NCBI GenBank assembly: GCA_010093515.1
Contig: MU001670.1
Coordinates: forward strand, 905,501-969,500
Direction of reading: 5' to 3'
DNA: 64,000 bases
Source of the DNA: Lineolata rhizophorae
Lineage: Eukaryota; Ascomycota; Dothideomycetes; Lineolatales; Lineolataceae
The notes beneath the pieces are model-generated. The model saw nothing but the letters and a program-made list of their open reading frames with translations, ran no database searches and was not told where the DNA came from. Made by a program: the position numbers and the translations under genes. Below are positions 42,966-55,800 of the stretch, piece after piece (positions within the stretch are counted from its first letter, which is position 1; every line of letters starts with the position of its first letter).

Positions 42966-44542
42966 TTACTGGGTGGTGCACTGAGGCGCGCCATCCTCGT
43001 CTTCGTCTTCGTCCTCCCACTCAGCACCGGCTCGTGGATCGCCTGACCCCGCGCCAAATTCGTCCATGCTAGCATCAGCCTCGAATTCGACCTCGTCGAT
43101 GATATCCGCCTCAATGGGGGACGCCGGCCCCGGGAGGGCCGACTGGATCGTTTTCATGGCAGCCTCGTCCTTTATCCAGCCGTCCTCAGGGAAGTCGACC
43201 TTGATAGTAAGAAATAGATCGCCCTTCTCGTCGCTACGCTTCTTCGGCATTCCCTCTCCCGGAATTTTGAGCACCTGCTCAGGTTTCAAGATCTTGCCCT
43301 TTGGCTGCTCGACGTGCAACTTGATGCCGCGGCCGTCGAGATGCGTGAGCACGACGCGGTTGAAGCCCGTGAGAGCCTCGGCTAAGGTAATGTGTAGGTC
43401 AGCGGCGAGGTCCGCGCCCGCGCGTGTGAAAATAGGGTGAGGCGTCTCCTTGAGCTCGAAAATTATGTCGCCCGGTTCGTGGTCCGGGTGCTGGTCCGCT
43501 TCGCCCGAGAGCACAATGCGTTCGCCTTCACGCGAGCCGCGGGGAATGTAGAGTTCGAGCACTTTGCGGGTCTCGACGACGCGGTCGCCCTTGCACCGCT
43601 TGCAACGGTCCTTCTCCCGGATCACTTTACCCGAACCTTTGCAGTTTGCGCAGGTAGCGGATTCGTGCATGACCATTCCGGCACCGAGAGAGCGGAGGCC
43701 CTTTGTTTTGCCTGCAGTAGAAATATTAACTACTACGATCTGGTGCTTCTAACGGTTCCGAAGATCAGGGTTGCGGAATACTCACCGACGCCGCCACAGG
43801 TGCCGCATTTCTGAGACCTTGCGTGCTCCTTTCCGCCCGACCCCTTACAGTGCGGGCAGACGATGTTTTTCGTGCTTGCAAACCGCGTCGTCTTGCCCTT
43901 GTACAGCTCTTCTAGGGTGACTTCGTACTCCTGTTGCTCATTCCTGCCCTTAGATGGCGGTCGCATGCCAAACCCAGGCATATCATCTCCCATGCCGCCC
44001 ATGCCGCCCATGCCACCCATGCCACCCATGCCACCCATGCCACCCATGCCTCCCATGCCTCCCATGCCTCCCATTCCGCCGCCCATGCCAAACATGCTGG
44101 CTAGGATGTCGTCTAGATCGACGTCGGCGCCGCCAGGCCCGCCAGGACCTCTTCCCGAGCCATCAAACGCAGACATGCCGTGTGTGTCGTACAGATGGCG
44201 TTTGTCGTCATCGTAAAGGATCTCATAGGCTTGGCTGACTTGCTTGAAGCGTATCTCGGCTGTGGGACGTTCGTCTTCGGGGACCTTGTCCGGGTGTGAG
44301 GAGAGCGCAGCCTAGAGAGAAGAGACAGGTGTTAGTAGCATGCTCTGCAGATCATTTCTCGTGCAGACGGCCGAGGGCAGCGAGTGAAAAATCTCTACGC
44401 AAGATAGCGACGAACCTTGCGATAAGCCTGGCGAACATCGGACTTGGAAGCGCCTCGCTCAAGACCGAGAATCTCTGCACTTTGTGAATAATATATAACT
44501 AGGAGCTGTCGGCATGTGAGACGTCGTACCGTAGAGATCCAT
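42966..44542 (-). CDS. class I Hsp40 (DnaJ) with C-terminal CaaX box
   Basis: Complement of exons 44530-44542, 44416-44474, 43786-44311 and 42966-43711 joins in phase to 447 aa. J domain: MDLYEILGLERGASKSDVRQ with HPDK in exon 3. Then a Gly-Met-rich linker of about ten GGM units, CxxCxGxG zinc repeats (CPHCKGSGG, CGTCGGVG, CANCKGSG, CKRCKGDR), and the peptide-binding C-terminal domains with YIPRGSREGERIVLSGEADQ, HPDHEPGDIIFELKETPHP and LKIPGEGMPKK. It ends in an acidic tail and CTTQ, a CaaX box like that of yeast Ydj1, so farnesylation and membrane association are likely. It should assist cytosolic Hsp70. The intron dense 5' end makes the 13-nt first exon easy to miss. Confidence 0.92.
43991..44095 (-). 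repeat. 9-nt tandem repeat encoding GGM units in the DnaJ linker
   Basis: About eleven copies of ATGCCNCCC (plus strand) code for Gly-Gly-Met repeats. The third codon position varies between copies while the protein repeat is kept, suggesting selection on the linker; copy number is likely to vary between strains. Confidence 0.85.
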
Positions 44543-46994
<2,452 letters not shown>

Positions 46995-47264
46995 CCTCGC
47001 TAATGCGATTTATGATACTACTCCCCGCTCTTATATATTGCCACCATTAGACTTGCATAGATGATATACCCTCTTAGCCATCAAAGCAGTTCTAAGAGAT
47101 AAAGTAGGGACGCCATTACCTTGCATTTAAACATCTTACTTGCGTTTTCATTGCCTGAACGATCTCATGGTAGTCTAAGTCAGGTTCTGTTTCATATGTC
47201 GTGCTTATATGGCTATTGAAATTTATGACCGAAAGTAGAATATCTAATTAGACAAATTTATCCA
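46995..47264. other. 270-bp AT-rich spacer before the P450 relic
   Basis: No coding signal; AT-rich. Confidence 0.5.
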
Positions 47265-48260
47265 GGTGCACCTGCCCAATCTAGTTGAAATTCTCACGGC
47301 AGAACAACAGTCGCATGCGGTTCATCAGTATCTCGCCAGAGAAACGATTGCTAGTCAGCTGCTAGAGATCGTGTTCGTTGAGGGCTCAGGCATCAGGGTT
47401 TTCCTAGTACAATTGGTGACCTCCAGGACACATAAAGTTAGAACGAAAGCCCCGCTGGTCAGCCCCTGATGCTATATGGCGTTACGCAATTTCTTCATAG
47501 TGTCCGCCTTCCACCAGCAAGATGTTCGTATTCAGGATAAGCCCTAGTTGTTCCCGGTTTTGATTCATCTGGGAAGATGTGTAGAGCTATTTGACCTTCG
47601 AAGCCAACCTGAGAACCTCCAGCACTATCCGAGGACTTGCCACAGCGATATACGTCTAGTGGCCTTGGAACTAACACAAAAAGCGCTAAGCTTAGGTGAA
47701 CGCAGACTACCTACAACGGTCAACCTCAATTCTGCAGCGAGCTTGATCGCGCATCCCATTGATGTACGGTCGGTGAAACCAGACATAAATGTAATAATCA
47801 CTTACTGGCTCTGCAAAACGAACGTGTCTATAAGTCTCACTGAGGAGATACGGGACGCATTCAGTAGCTATGATGCGATTAATGATGGACCCGCAAAACC
47901 ACTGTCTTATCTAAAGGCAGTCTTAAGTGAGGGCTTGAGGCTTTTTCCTTCTGGACCCATCCGGTTTCATAGAGAAAATCCGAGGGCGAAAGTTGACGGC
48001 TTTTAGGTGCCTCTTGGTACTACGGCCTCGATGCACATGTACGCGGCTTTAGGCAATGAGGACATTTTGAAAGAGCAAGCGAGTTCACTCAGGAACGATG
48101 GCCTGACAAGGACAACTGGGACTAGAAGGAGGCTAGCCAACTGTTTCCCTTGGGAAATCGTGTCTGCATTAGTGGGAGGTAAGTCAGTGGACGCTTTGCG
48201 AAATTTCAAGTCGTGGAGGAGATTGCTATCAGCTTTCTCTTCCGCATTCTTGTCCTTCTA
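47265..48260 (+). pseudogene. cytochrome P450 relic
   Basis: Pieces of a P450 appear in order but in different frames. HLPNLVEILTAEQQSHAVHQ (47266 on) resembles the region before helix C. From 47548, ISLTEEIRDAFSSYDAIND and LSYLKAVLSEGLRLFPSG match the K-helix ExxR region, then FHRENPRAKVDGF, a TAG stop at 48004-48006, and VPLGTTASMHMYAALGN (the beta 1-4/K-prime region). Further on, another frame has FPLGNRVCI at about 48144-48170, the haem-Cys loop, with its Cys codon at 48165-48167, followed at once by stops. Large parts of the I helix and of the N-terminal membrane anchor are missing or scrambled. I call it dead. Confidence 0.65.
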
Positions 48261-48694
48261 AAGCTCCGTTTAATCCTAATTAAAATTTTGTCGGAACACG
48301 ACCTGAAACTCGTTAATATGCAAACAGACTTGGAGGCTCCGAACAAGTGACACTTCCTGCGGTCTAAGCGGTCGTTATGTGTAGACATACAGCCAGAAAA
48401 GGGCTATTTTACCGCTGCATGATGGGTAAGTGGACCTCTTCATTCGGTGGCTTTATGGATTAGATACAATTTGAACAGCGAATAGATGCATGGAGACAAC
48501 TCCTTATACGTACCCTTAGCTCTCTCAATCGCCACGCCTAGAAAGCTAAAGGGGTTTAGGATGAAATAATAGTCGAGCGTGTACGGGACTAGATGGTATT
48601 TCTGCACCCATCCTATCCCTGCTCCCTCAGTAGTGATTCCAATTAGCCCAGCATTTTAGGGTCCTATGGAGTTCCACATTCTCCGATTTGACTT
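48261..48694. other. 434-bp AT-rich region after the P450 relic
   Basis: Between the relic and the 3' end of the glycohydrolase gene; no gene seen. Confidence 0.5.
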
Positions 48695-49849
48695 TCAGGT
48701 CAAAAGGCTGGCTAGGACCGTGCGAAATTCTTCCGCAAATTGAAGTTTCTGGACCCAGTCATCGGGAATTGCCTGCACGCCATCTCGCGCCCCTAGCAAT
48801 CCGCCTGCAATGGCCGCATTCGAATCAGTGTCTTTGCCCACCCTCACGATATCCACGAGCACATCAACGAGTGGTCTTGAGTCAAGGACTGCGGCAACCG
48901 CCAAGATTAAAGACTCAAGGACATATCCACCGCCTTTCCCGACGAGCGCTTGAGGGCCATTTTCTGCCAAATCGGCAGGCTTCAACCCTTTGCCTCTAAC
49001 AATCGCATCCTCGACGTCTCGAGAAAGTTCTCGGGCGACCGCCAACCCATCCTCAACCGCTTCAGTAGCGCTCTTGCCCGCAACCAGAGCGGCCACCATC
49101 TCATTGTAGGCTGCGCAAGAAACCGTGCAACGCTCGTCGTCATGCGTAATAGCCGAAATAGCCTGTGACTCCCGAATGCGCTTCTCGCGATCGAGTTGCA
49201 AAAGCGCCGTGGCAACGCACCGCATGAGCGATCCGTTGCCCGCCTGTCCGTGACCAGCCCCAGCCTTACTCGGATCCCTCGACCGCTGATACCTTTCCAG
49301 CCCGACCTCAGTCGCCCTACCAATGTCCACCGGGCGCGAGCCCGGCGCCCGATCCGGCCACTCGCCGTCCCTCCACCGCAGCATGTGCTCGGCGGCCACG
49401 GTCGCGACCTCGTCAGACCACCCTGCGCCGCCGCCGGACTGGGCTAGCCCCGTCCCCGTCCGGCAGTCGCGATATGCGAGAAGCACGGCGCGAGTCAGGT
49501 CTGTGTCGTCGGTGGCATGGCCGGCAGGCCAGCCAAACGCACCGCCGCCGAGGATCTCACGCTGACCGTGGGGGTGCAATGCGTGGATGTCGGCCCACGA
49601 TCTGAACTCGAAGGAAGCGCCTAGCGCATCACCGGCGTGGACGCCGAGAAGTGCGCCTAGCGCGCGGGAGTAGGTTGGTGCGGTAGCCATTTCGCTAGGG
49701 TTAGCGGAAGCGATCGTGGCAGTAGAAGAGGCGGGGTTCGCGCGATAGGTCGAGGCAGATTTGAGTACGAGGCAAGACCGAGCGGGGAGGAGGCCGCGAG
49801 TGAGGAAATGCGTCTTCAGCAGGTTAGAGACTGGGAGGCGCATGCTCAT
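48695..49849 (-). CDS. ADP-ribosylglycohydrolase family protein (DraG/ARH-like)
   Basis: Single-exon ORF of 384 aa. ARH motifs: LGVHAGDALGASFEF, HATDDTDLTRAVLLAY (first metal-binding TDDT), HGQAGNGSLMRCVATAL, ITHDDERCTVSCAAYNEMVA, and VRIGKDTDSNAAIAGGLLGA-like VRVGKDTDSNAAIAGGLLGA with the second metal-binding DTD. Both dimagnesium motifs are intact, so it should hydrolyse ADP-ribosyl bonds on protein or O-acetyl-ADP-ribose. The first 50 residues (MSMRLPVSNLLKTHFLTRGL then SCLVLKSASTYRANPASS) look like a mitochondrial presequence; a start at Met54 (MATAPTYSRALG) would give a cytosolic form. It follows the P450 relic tail-to-tail. Confidence 0.88.
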   Translation of the reverse strand: MSMRLPVSNLLKTHFLTRGLLPARSCLVLKSASTYRANPASSTATIASANPSEMATAPTYSRALGALLGVHAGDALGASFEFRSWADIHALHPHGQREILGGGAFGWPAGHATDDTDLTRAVLLAYRDCRTGTGLAQSGGGAGWSDEVATVAAEHMLRWRDGEWPDRAPGSRPVDIGRATEVGLERYQRSRDPSKAGAGHGQAGNGSLMRCVATALLQLDREKRIRESQAISAITHDDERCTVSCAAYNEMVAALVAGKSATEAVEDGLAVARELSRDVEDAIVRGKGLKPADLAENGPQALVGKGGGYVLESLILAVAAVLDSRPLVDVLVDIVRVGKDTDSNAAIAGGLLGARDGVQAIPDDWVQKLQFAEEFRTVLASLLT

Positions 49850-50191
49850 GCGGCTCGAAGCGAAGTCATTGGCGGGTGGAAGCTGCTGTTGATTGGCGTG
49901 GCAGTGCGAAATCTGAAATCTGCCTTCCTAGGTGAAAACAGTCGATCATCTAGGCTACAGCGACAAACCGGGGTAATGCTATTCAGAGGTGTTCCCCGAG
50001 GCAGATTAGAGTGGTTAGTCAACACTAGATTAAGCCAAGCACTTCAAAGTCCACAATCCTTTGAATATTCAGTTTTTCTTTTCCTTGTTATTGATCTGGA
50101 TGTAGACGATCATTCATGCGGAGGCAATGGAACTTCCATATCTTGTCAATAATCAAACGGGCATAGGTAGCTTTTGGCTTCCATGTCAGGC
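49850..50191. other. 342-bp intergenic region
   Basis: 5' region of the glycohydrolase and 3' region of the lectin-like gene; nothing else seen. Confidence 0.5.
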
Positions 50192-52015
50192 TCATAAGCA
50201 GCATCCAATACAACAGCACGACAAAATGAGAATGGCAACGAGAGTCCCGAACACAATGCCCACAATAGCCCCACTGCCTGGTCCACTACTTCCGCCGTCG
50301 TCTTGATCAGCCGGGTCGACCTTCTTCCCCCAGGTTTCTACGATTGGCATCAGCGTATCACCGTCTGTGACCGTTACTGAATGTCCAGCGGAGACATAGT
50401 CAGTGTCGACAAAAGTGAGATAGTGGAGAGCAGAAGTGTTGTCTTTTTGGTAGTAGACATCGACTTCCGTTTCACAGTAGTCCCTTTCCGCCCAAGTCGT
50501 TAATCGAGTTCCAGGAGTACCATCGGTGAGAATTTCTTCGCTGTCGATATGCGCAGATGGTCCCCGCCCGTCGATATCGATCCGCCTTAAATTGAGGTCC
50601 GTATCTTGGTAGAATAAGTGGGTTCTCCCATAATTGCTGCTGTCCCCAGCCGTGACGGTAAGAAGCGAGGTGTTTGGGTGTACAGTTGTGGAATACACGA
50701 TGCCTATATATGTTAGCGTGAAGGCAGGGTACAACAACTGCAAATAAATGACACGGCGTGAATTCTTACCCTTGTGCCAGGAGTCATTACTCGCTGTGGT
50801 ATTTCTGTACCACTCTTCCAGCATGTAATTTGGGGTAATGACCCACAGACTCTCGACTCCAACGTCAATGTTGCACTCGACCACACCAACCGAGTCTTCC
50901 ACAGGAGATTCTCTGCCCAGAGGTTCCCATGTCATCTCAGCTGAATCTTGCCATCCCCCGTACTGTACTATTTGTCCTTGCGGGGATCGGAAATATAGAT
51001 AAATGTCAGGATTGTCAGAATAGTAAGAAGAAGTGGCAGGAGTGCAAGTCCGAATGAATAGGCTATTCGAAACCGTAAGGTTCAAATTTCCGATTGAGTC
51101 TGCGTTCCAGCTTGCAGATGACGGGGTCATTTCAGATGTTGTCACAGCGCGGAGAACGTTGTCGTTGCCAACATAAAAGACATAGACCGTTGAATACTAC
51201 TCTCGATATTAATTGAATGAATATAAGATTACCTGTGTAATGTGGTGCGAGGTGGGCTTTGACTTACCGGTGAGCCAGTGTATATTGCTTGAATGGGACT
51301 TCCTGGCTTTACGCCACTCGCAACAATATTTGGACTGGCTTCATCCCAGGTGGTTCCGCCACTGTAAATGTGTCTAAGATTGCCTTCCTGGTCGGTGTAA
51401 AAGAGTGAGTAGTAGTTTCCGCTATTGAGAACAGTGTCGAAGCCACCGAGGTAACTTTCTGTTGACGTCGGCGAGGCAGTAGAAGTGGCCACCGTAGATG
51501 TCACAACCGTGGTAGATGTCGCAATAGTCAAAGACGTTTTTGCCACGGTTGTCACAGCAGTAACAATGGCTGTCGTGTTTCCTGAGCTATCGGAATCATT
51601 TCTAGTACATGTTAGTTTCATATCCGAGTCACTCATTTGCGGCCGGGTAGGGCAGTATCACTCACTCGTCACCCACAACGACCACCACTGGTACCACAAT
51701 GGCAACAATTAAAACGACAAGAATTGGGATGGCGATGCAAACCCATCGTCGATGCCGGCGCCGCTTTGGCATCATTAGTGGCTCTACTACCACTCTTTCC
51801 GACTCCTCCGGGATGTCGTTGAGCCATGGCTTCACTTTTCTGACTGGTGAAAGTTTCTTCAACTTTGCACTCCCCGATTTTTCCGGTTTCGTCTCCGTGT
51901 TGTCGTTGCAAATGCTGGGTGTGGGAGTATCGGTTGTGTACGAGGGCGGCCGGGTGCGTGGAGGGCTGTAGGTCGGGGGGGGTTCACTCACAGAAGACGA
52001 GGAGGACAAGAACAT
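50192..52015 (-). CDS. membrane-anchored fucose-lectin-like protein
   Basis: Complement of exons 51666-52015, 51268-51601, 50770-51196 and 50192-50703 joins in phase to 540 aa. Residues 1-92 are Pro/Ser-rich and basic (cytoplasmic), then a hydrophobic helix VCIAIPILVVLIVAIVVPVV (about 93-115). A Thr/Ser-rich stalk follows (STTVVTSTVATSTASPTSTE). The extracellular part has repeats of the fungal fucose-lectin beta-propeller type: YYSLFYTDQEGNLRHIYSGG, YVFYVGNDNVLRAVTTS, IYLYFRSPQGQIVQYGGW and HLFYQDTDLNLRRIDIDGRG. The last 30 residues are a second hydrophobic helix with Cys clusters (GAIVGIVFGTLVAILILSC then CCIGCCL). Role: probably binds glycans at the cell surface; not tested. Confidence 0.72.
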
Positions 52016-52130
52016 GATGACAACGCCACATGAAAATCTGAAAATATTTGTTTATTCCGGAGCGAAGTGGAAATAATTAAAAAGAATTTGCCACGACAAA
52101 GGACCTCAGGTATAATCCAGATAGAGAATT
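52016..52130. other. upstream region of the lectin-like gene
   Basis: Short AT-rich stretch directly before the lectin-like start codon. Confidence 0.4.
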
Positions 52131-52493
52131 CTAGCGTAAGGACCAGACGTTTGCTGCGATTGCTCCCTTTAAAGATAAGGTACTGCTGTAATCCACCTGA
52201 CCAGATTCACCGTGACCAAATTCAAGTATGTAGGCTTTTTCCATTCCTTGGCGTCTCAGGCAGACTGGACTATTCATTTGTGAGATTGGCTGCGTTCCAA
52301 GTCTCCCCACGACTTCACACGTATGTGGCGCAGCCTCGCAGGTTGTCAAGGCTAACTTCCATCGCCGGATTCGGCATAGACTGCTAACGCTCACATAACC
52401 TGCAGAAATCAATTGATAAGGAAAGTAAGGCGTGATATACGACTCACTAGCGTGACCTTGAAAAGGTTTGGGCAAGAAAGAATGGCGAGGCAT
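52131..52493 (-). CDS. possible small spliced gene, unrecognised
   Basis: Minus-strand ORF of 120 codons. It contains a near-perfect small intron (52400-52447, 48 nt, GTGAGT donor, TTTCTGCAG acceptor) whose length is a multiple of three and which has no stop, so spliced (104 aa) and retained forms both stay open. The product starts MPRHSFLPKPFQGHAS and ends SLKGAIAANVWSLR. No motif, signal peptide or membrane helix is recognised. It could be a decayed gene fragment or a chance ORF. Confidence 0.28.
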   Translation of the reverse strand: MPRHSFLPKPFQGHASESYITPYFPYQLISAGYVSVSSLCRIRRWKLALTTCEAAPHTCEVVGRLGTQPISQMNSPVCLRRQGMEKAYILEFGHGESGQVDYSSTLSLKGAIAANVWSLR

Positions 52494-52851
52494 GGACTGT
52501 TGCAGACATAGGTTAAGTAATTGAGCGCAGTATGTCTACAAGGTTCGAAACTTTGTGAAGATTTTTAAGAGCAGTTCTAATGATTGGATTTAATTGATGA
52601 TTGACAGTAAATAGACTTAGCCAGACTCCCAATTTGGGGACTGCCCCCCGTACTAGATAACTATGTATTGTTCTAGTCCCACGGAGCCTTTGGTTGAAAA
52701 GACTGGAAGTGCAAACCTGCTAAGGGTGCACAGAAAGACAAGCCTGATCGGAAATGTAGAGCTACAAACTCGTCACGCACGGTGCTTTGTGCAGCCCGTA
52801 CATCATTGCCCGTTTTTGAAGACTGGCACAACGAAGGAGTTGGTGCAGCAT
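52494..52851. other. 358-bp intergenic region
   Basis: Follows the 3' end of the Ubl-vWA-E2 gene. No gene recognised. Confidence 0.5.
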
Positions 52852-55800
52852 CTATCGGAACCTCTGAAAGAACGTCCTTCTTCTACTACCGCCGGTCCGA
52901 TTCGATCCCGATCTGGTTGACACTTCCCTTAAGAGCGATGCAGCTGATGCCGTATCCGACGTGTTCGACTGTGGCGTGCGCCGGCTCGCAAAATGCGCTG
53001 CCAGGGCTGACGTTGAACTGGACGGAGTGCCATGAATAGATTGCATAAGGCCACTGTTTGAACTCGTCGAGGATGGCGAAGATGCCACTGACGACGTTGT
53101 AGACCCGAGAATGTCGGTGCGCATTTGCTGGCGTGACTTAGAGGCAAATCGATCGATCTTGCGAGAATATTAGGTCTAACCCGAGCTTTCGCGCCAAAAG
53201 ATATGAACTTACATATTGGCCAATTTCAACCCTTGCACTCGCAGGCTTAGTCCAGGTTTGCACTGTGAACAAAGGATCTACAGCGTCTCGAATCTGTATT
53301 TGAATAAGTTTGTTGTTCTTAAGAGTTCGCCAGTGTGCGATTTCATACCTCGAATGTCATGAGAATCCCCCAGGTGTGCTGCAACACCTGATATGCTCTA
53401 GTCGAACTTGTCCACTCGCGATCAAAAATAGGGTGACAAATCCGACCGTGCTGGTACGGAGTTAGCTGGATTTTCACGCGTAAGCTGGCTTTGACTTACC
53501 TTGGTAACATTTGGGTGCAGAATGGGAGTGACGAATCGAACAGTTGGCGGTCGCTGTGGGAAATGATCACCGAAGCCGAAACTCAAGAGAAACGTCCCTT
53601 TTTCATATGGAGAACCCGGCGGACCTTGCATAACAACCTTCCAGAAGCCAATGTTGCTCTCGCTGACGTACACATCTATGTACTCGTGCTGATTCTCAAT
53701 CATGGCTTTGACTTCATTATGGATGATTCTGCCGGTGGTCAAGCTGCCCACAGTTGATCCGGTCAAGGTTCGAACGCCATATGACTCTGAAGTTACCGAC
53801 GACACATCTGACCAGGACGATGGCGAGCGCCCAGATGTGCTGTCGATGAATCGATCTGCATCCCGTAGAGCTATGAAATCATCGTTCTGGTTTGGATGAT
53901 CCCGGCATGGCGGGAAATCGAACAGCGACGACATGTCGGGGCCCTTCGGTAGCAATTCTGCCCATGGCTCTAAGGGTTTCTTGACGATGTCCGGTCGGGT
54001 TCGAATGTCGATTACTGTCTCGAGCATGGGAATCTGATAAAGTAGGCTGCGAGAGGATGGATTGAATGCGTATCCACCAGTTTGGTTGGCAACCTTAAAC
54101 AGGTCCATCGTGCACTTTGTACCAATGACAATAGCGTCCAAAATGATGTCGTTCTTGTATAGGTCCGCACACACTGTCGACGGAAATTTTGCGGAATCAT
54201 TGTTTTCCCCATCCGTAAGGAGTATGACCCGACACTTTGCGTTCTTGTAGCTAGTTTTGCAAGCAACAAGCATGTCTTTCGCCTTGTCCAACGCGTCCCA
54301 GATCGCAGTGAAACTGCCAGCAGTGATTCCATCCAACTTTCTCTCAAAGTTGCGATGTACTCCAGTGAGAGGTTGGATAATATTGACGTTAGACCTATCT
54401 GAGAATGTCACGAGTCCGACGTTGGTTGCAAGCTTGTGGGCGGATATGCGAGTAACAAGATTAGTGAATACGTCTTTCACCAATGCAAGACGGGAAGGTT
54501 CTCTATGGCCATTTCTGAGGGATGCGCTCCAGGACGGATCCATGATATCGTTCATGCTACCACTGACGTCCACACAAATGACAATAGCTTCGTCGGGATC
54601 GGCGAGTTCCGTGACTTGGTTCAGCTGCACCCAGGCATCCACTTCCCAGGAATTTTCTTCTTTCCTCTGGGTAATGATCGGATCAAGTTTTTGCAAGAGA
54701 TATTGCCCAGGATTGCTGTCTTGAAGCGTTTTTGTGCCTTCGATCTCATTCCGTGTAACGAAAACCCTATTCCCGCATCCTTGGTCCATATGGCCGTACA
54801 AGGAAACAAAGCCAGTCTCGCTAAGCGTTATGACCGGAAGGTTGTGGCTCAAACAATCGGCAAGCTGCAATGGGCCCACCATGCGGAATGCGTCTAGCTG
54901 ATTGGCCATGGCAAGAATGTTGTCAAAGTCAGACGGGTGCAATGCCTCGACACGCTCATGCTCCAGGATGTCGACGGTGCCAGTCGGAGAGAAGAAATAA
55001 TCCCAAGGCTGTGTATAGGCACCGTGTAGGGCTTGTGCCAATAGAACTGATCTGGCTAGGTTGTTGTCATACATGCTGACCATGACCCTCTTCCGCCCAT
55101 GCGGTCCATTTGCGATTTGGTGGTATTGCGTGAAGCTGAATCCGCCAGTAGTATCGGACTCGTTCTCGGGCGCTTCACGAATTTCAACAGGACCGATCAT
55201 GACAGTTGGAGTGTGATTTGCGTGCACCATATCGGACTGGAGAGAATAGAGCCAAGCGAACACTTGCCTCGAAGCTTCTAGGACCGCTGAGGGCAGCTGC
55301 GAGATCCACGGAGGGACAACAACTCGAGCGAGTTCCCGAAAGCAGAAAGCAAATATGGGAAGACTGGAACCATCCACGCCGACACCGTGATCATTGATCC
55401 GCTTCAAGGCAATTAGAGCAGGTGGGAAGTGGGTAAGCGCCCAAAGAGCTTCGATGAAGTTGTTGATGTGAAGTTTACCTTGTTCAACCTCTCTAAGAAG
55501 TACCTGAAGGCTCGTCATAAAAGTGGCGATTCCTCTCTCGGTGCACTCGAAGGCGAGTTTCTCCTGTAGTTTGTTTGATGAGGATTCGCAGTCGCTGGTG
55601 ACAGCAACGAAGATGTCGAGCGGGGCCTTCTGATCGCCGGGTAGATCCAAATCTGCCAGACTCATCGAGTTGTCCGGGGAGAGATAACAATCGGCCAAGA
55701 ACATGTGGACCTTCAAATTTGACTTTAGACACTCCTGGGAAATGATTGGATCAGGGTATAGCCGGTTGGATGCCAACTGTCTAAGCTCAGAAACGAGTGT

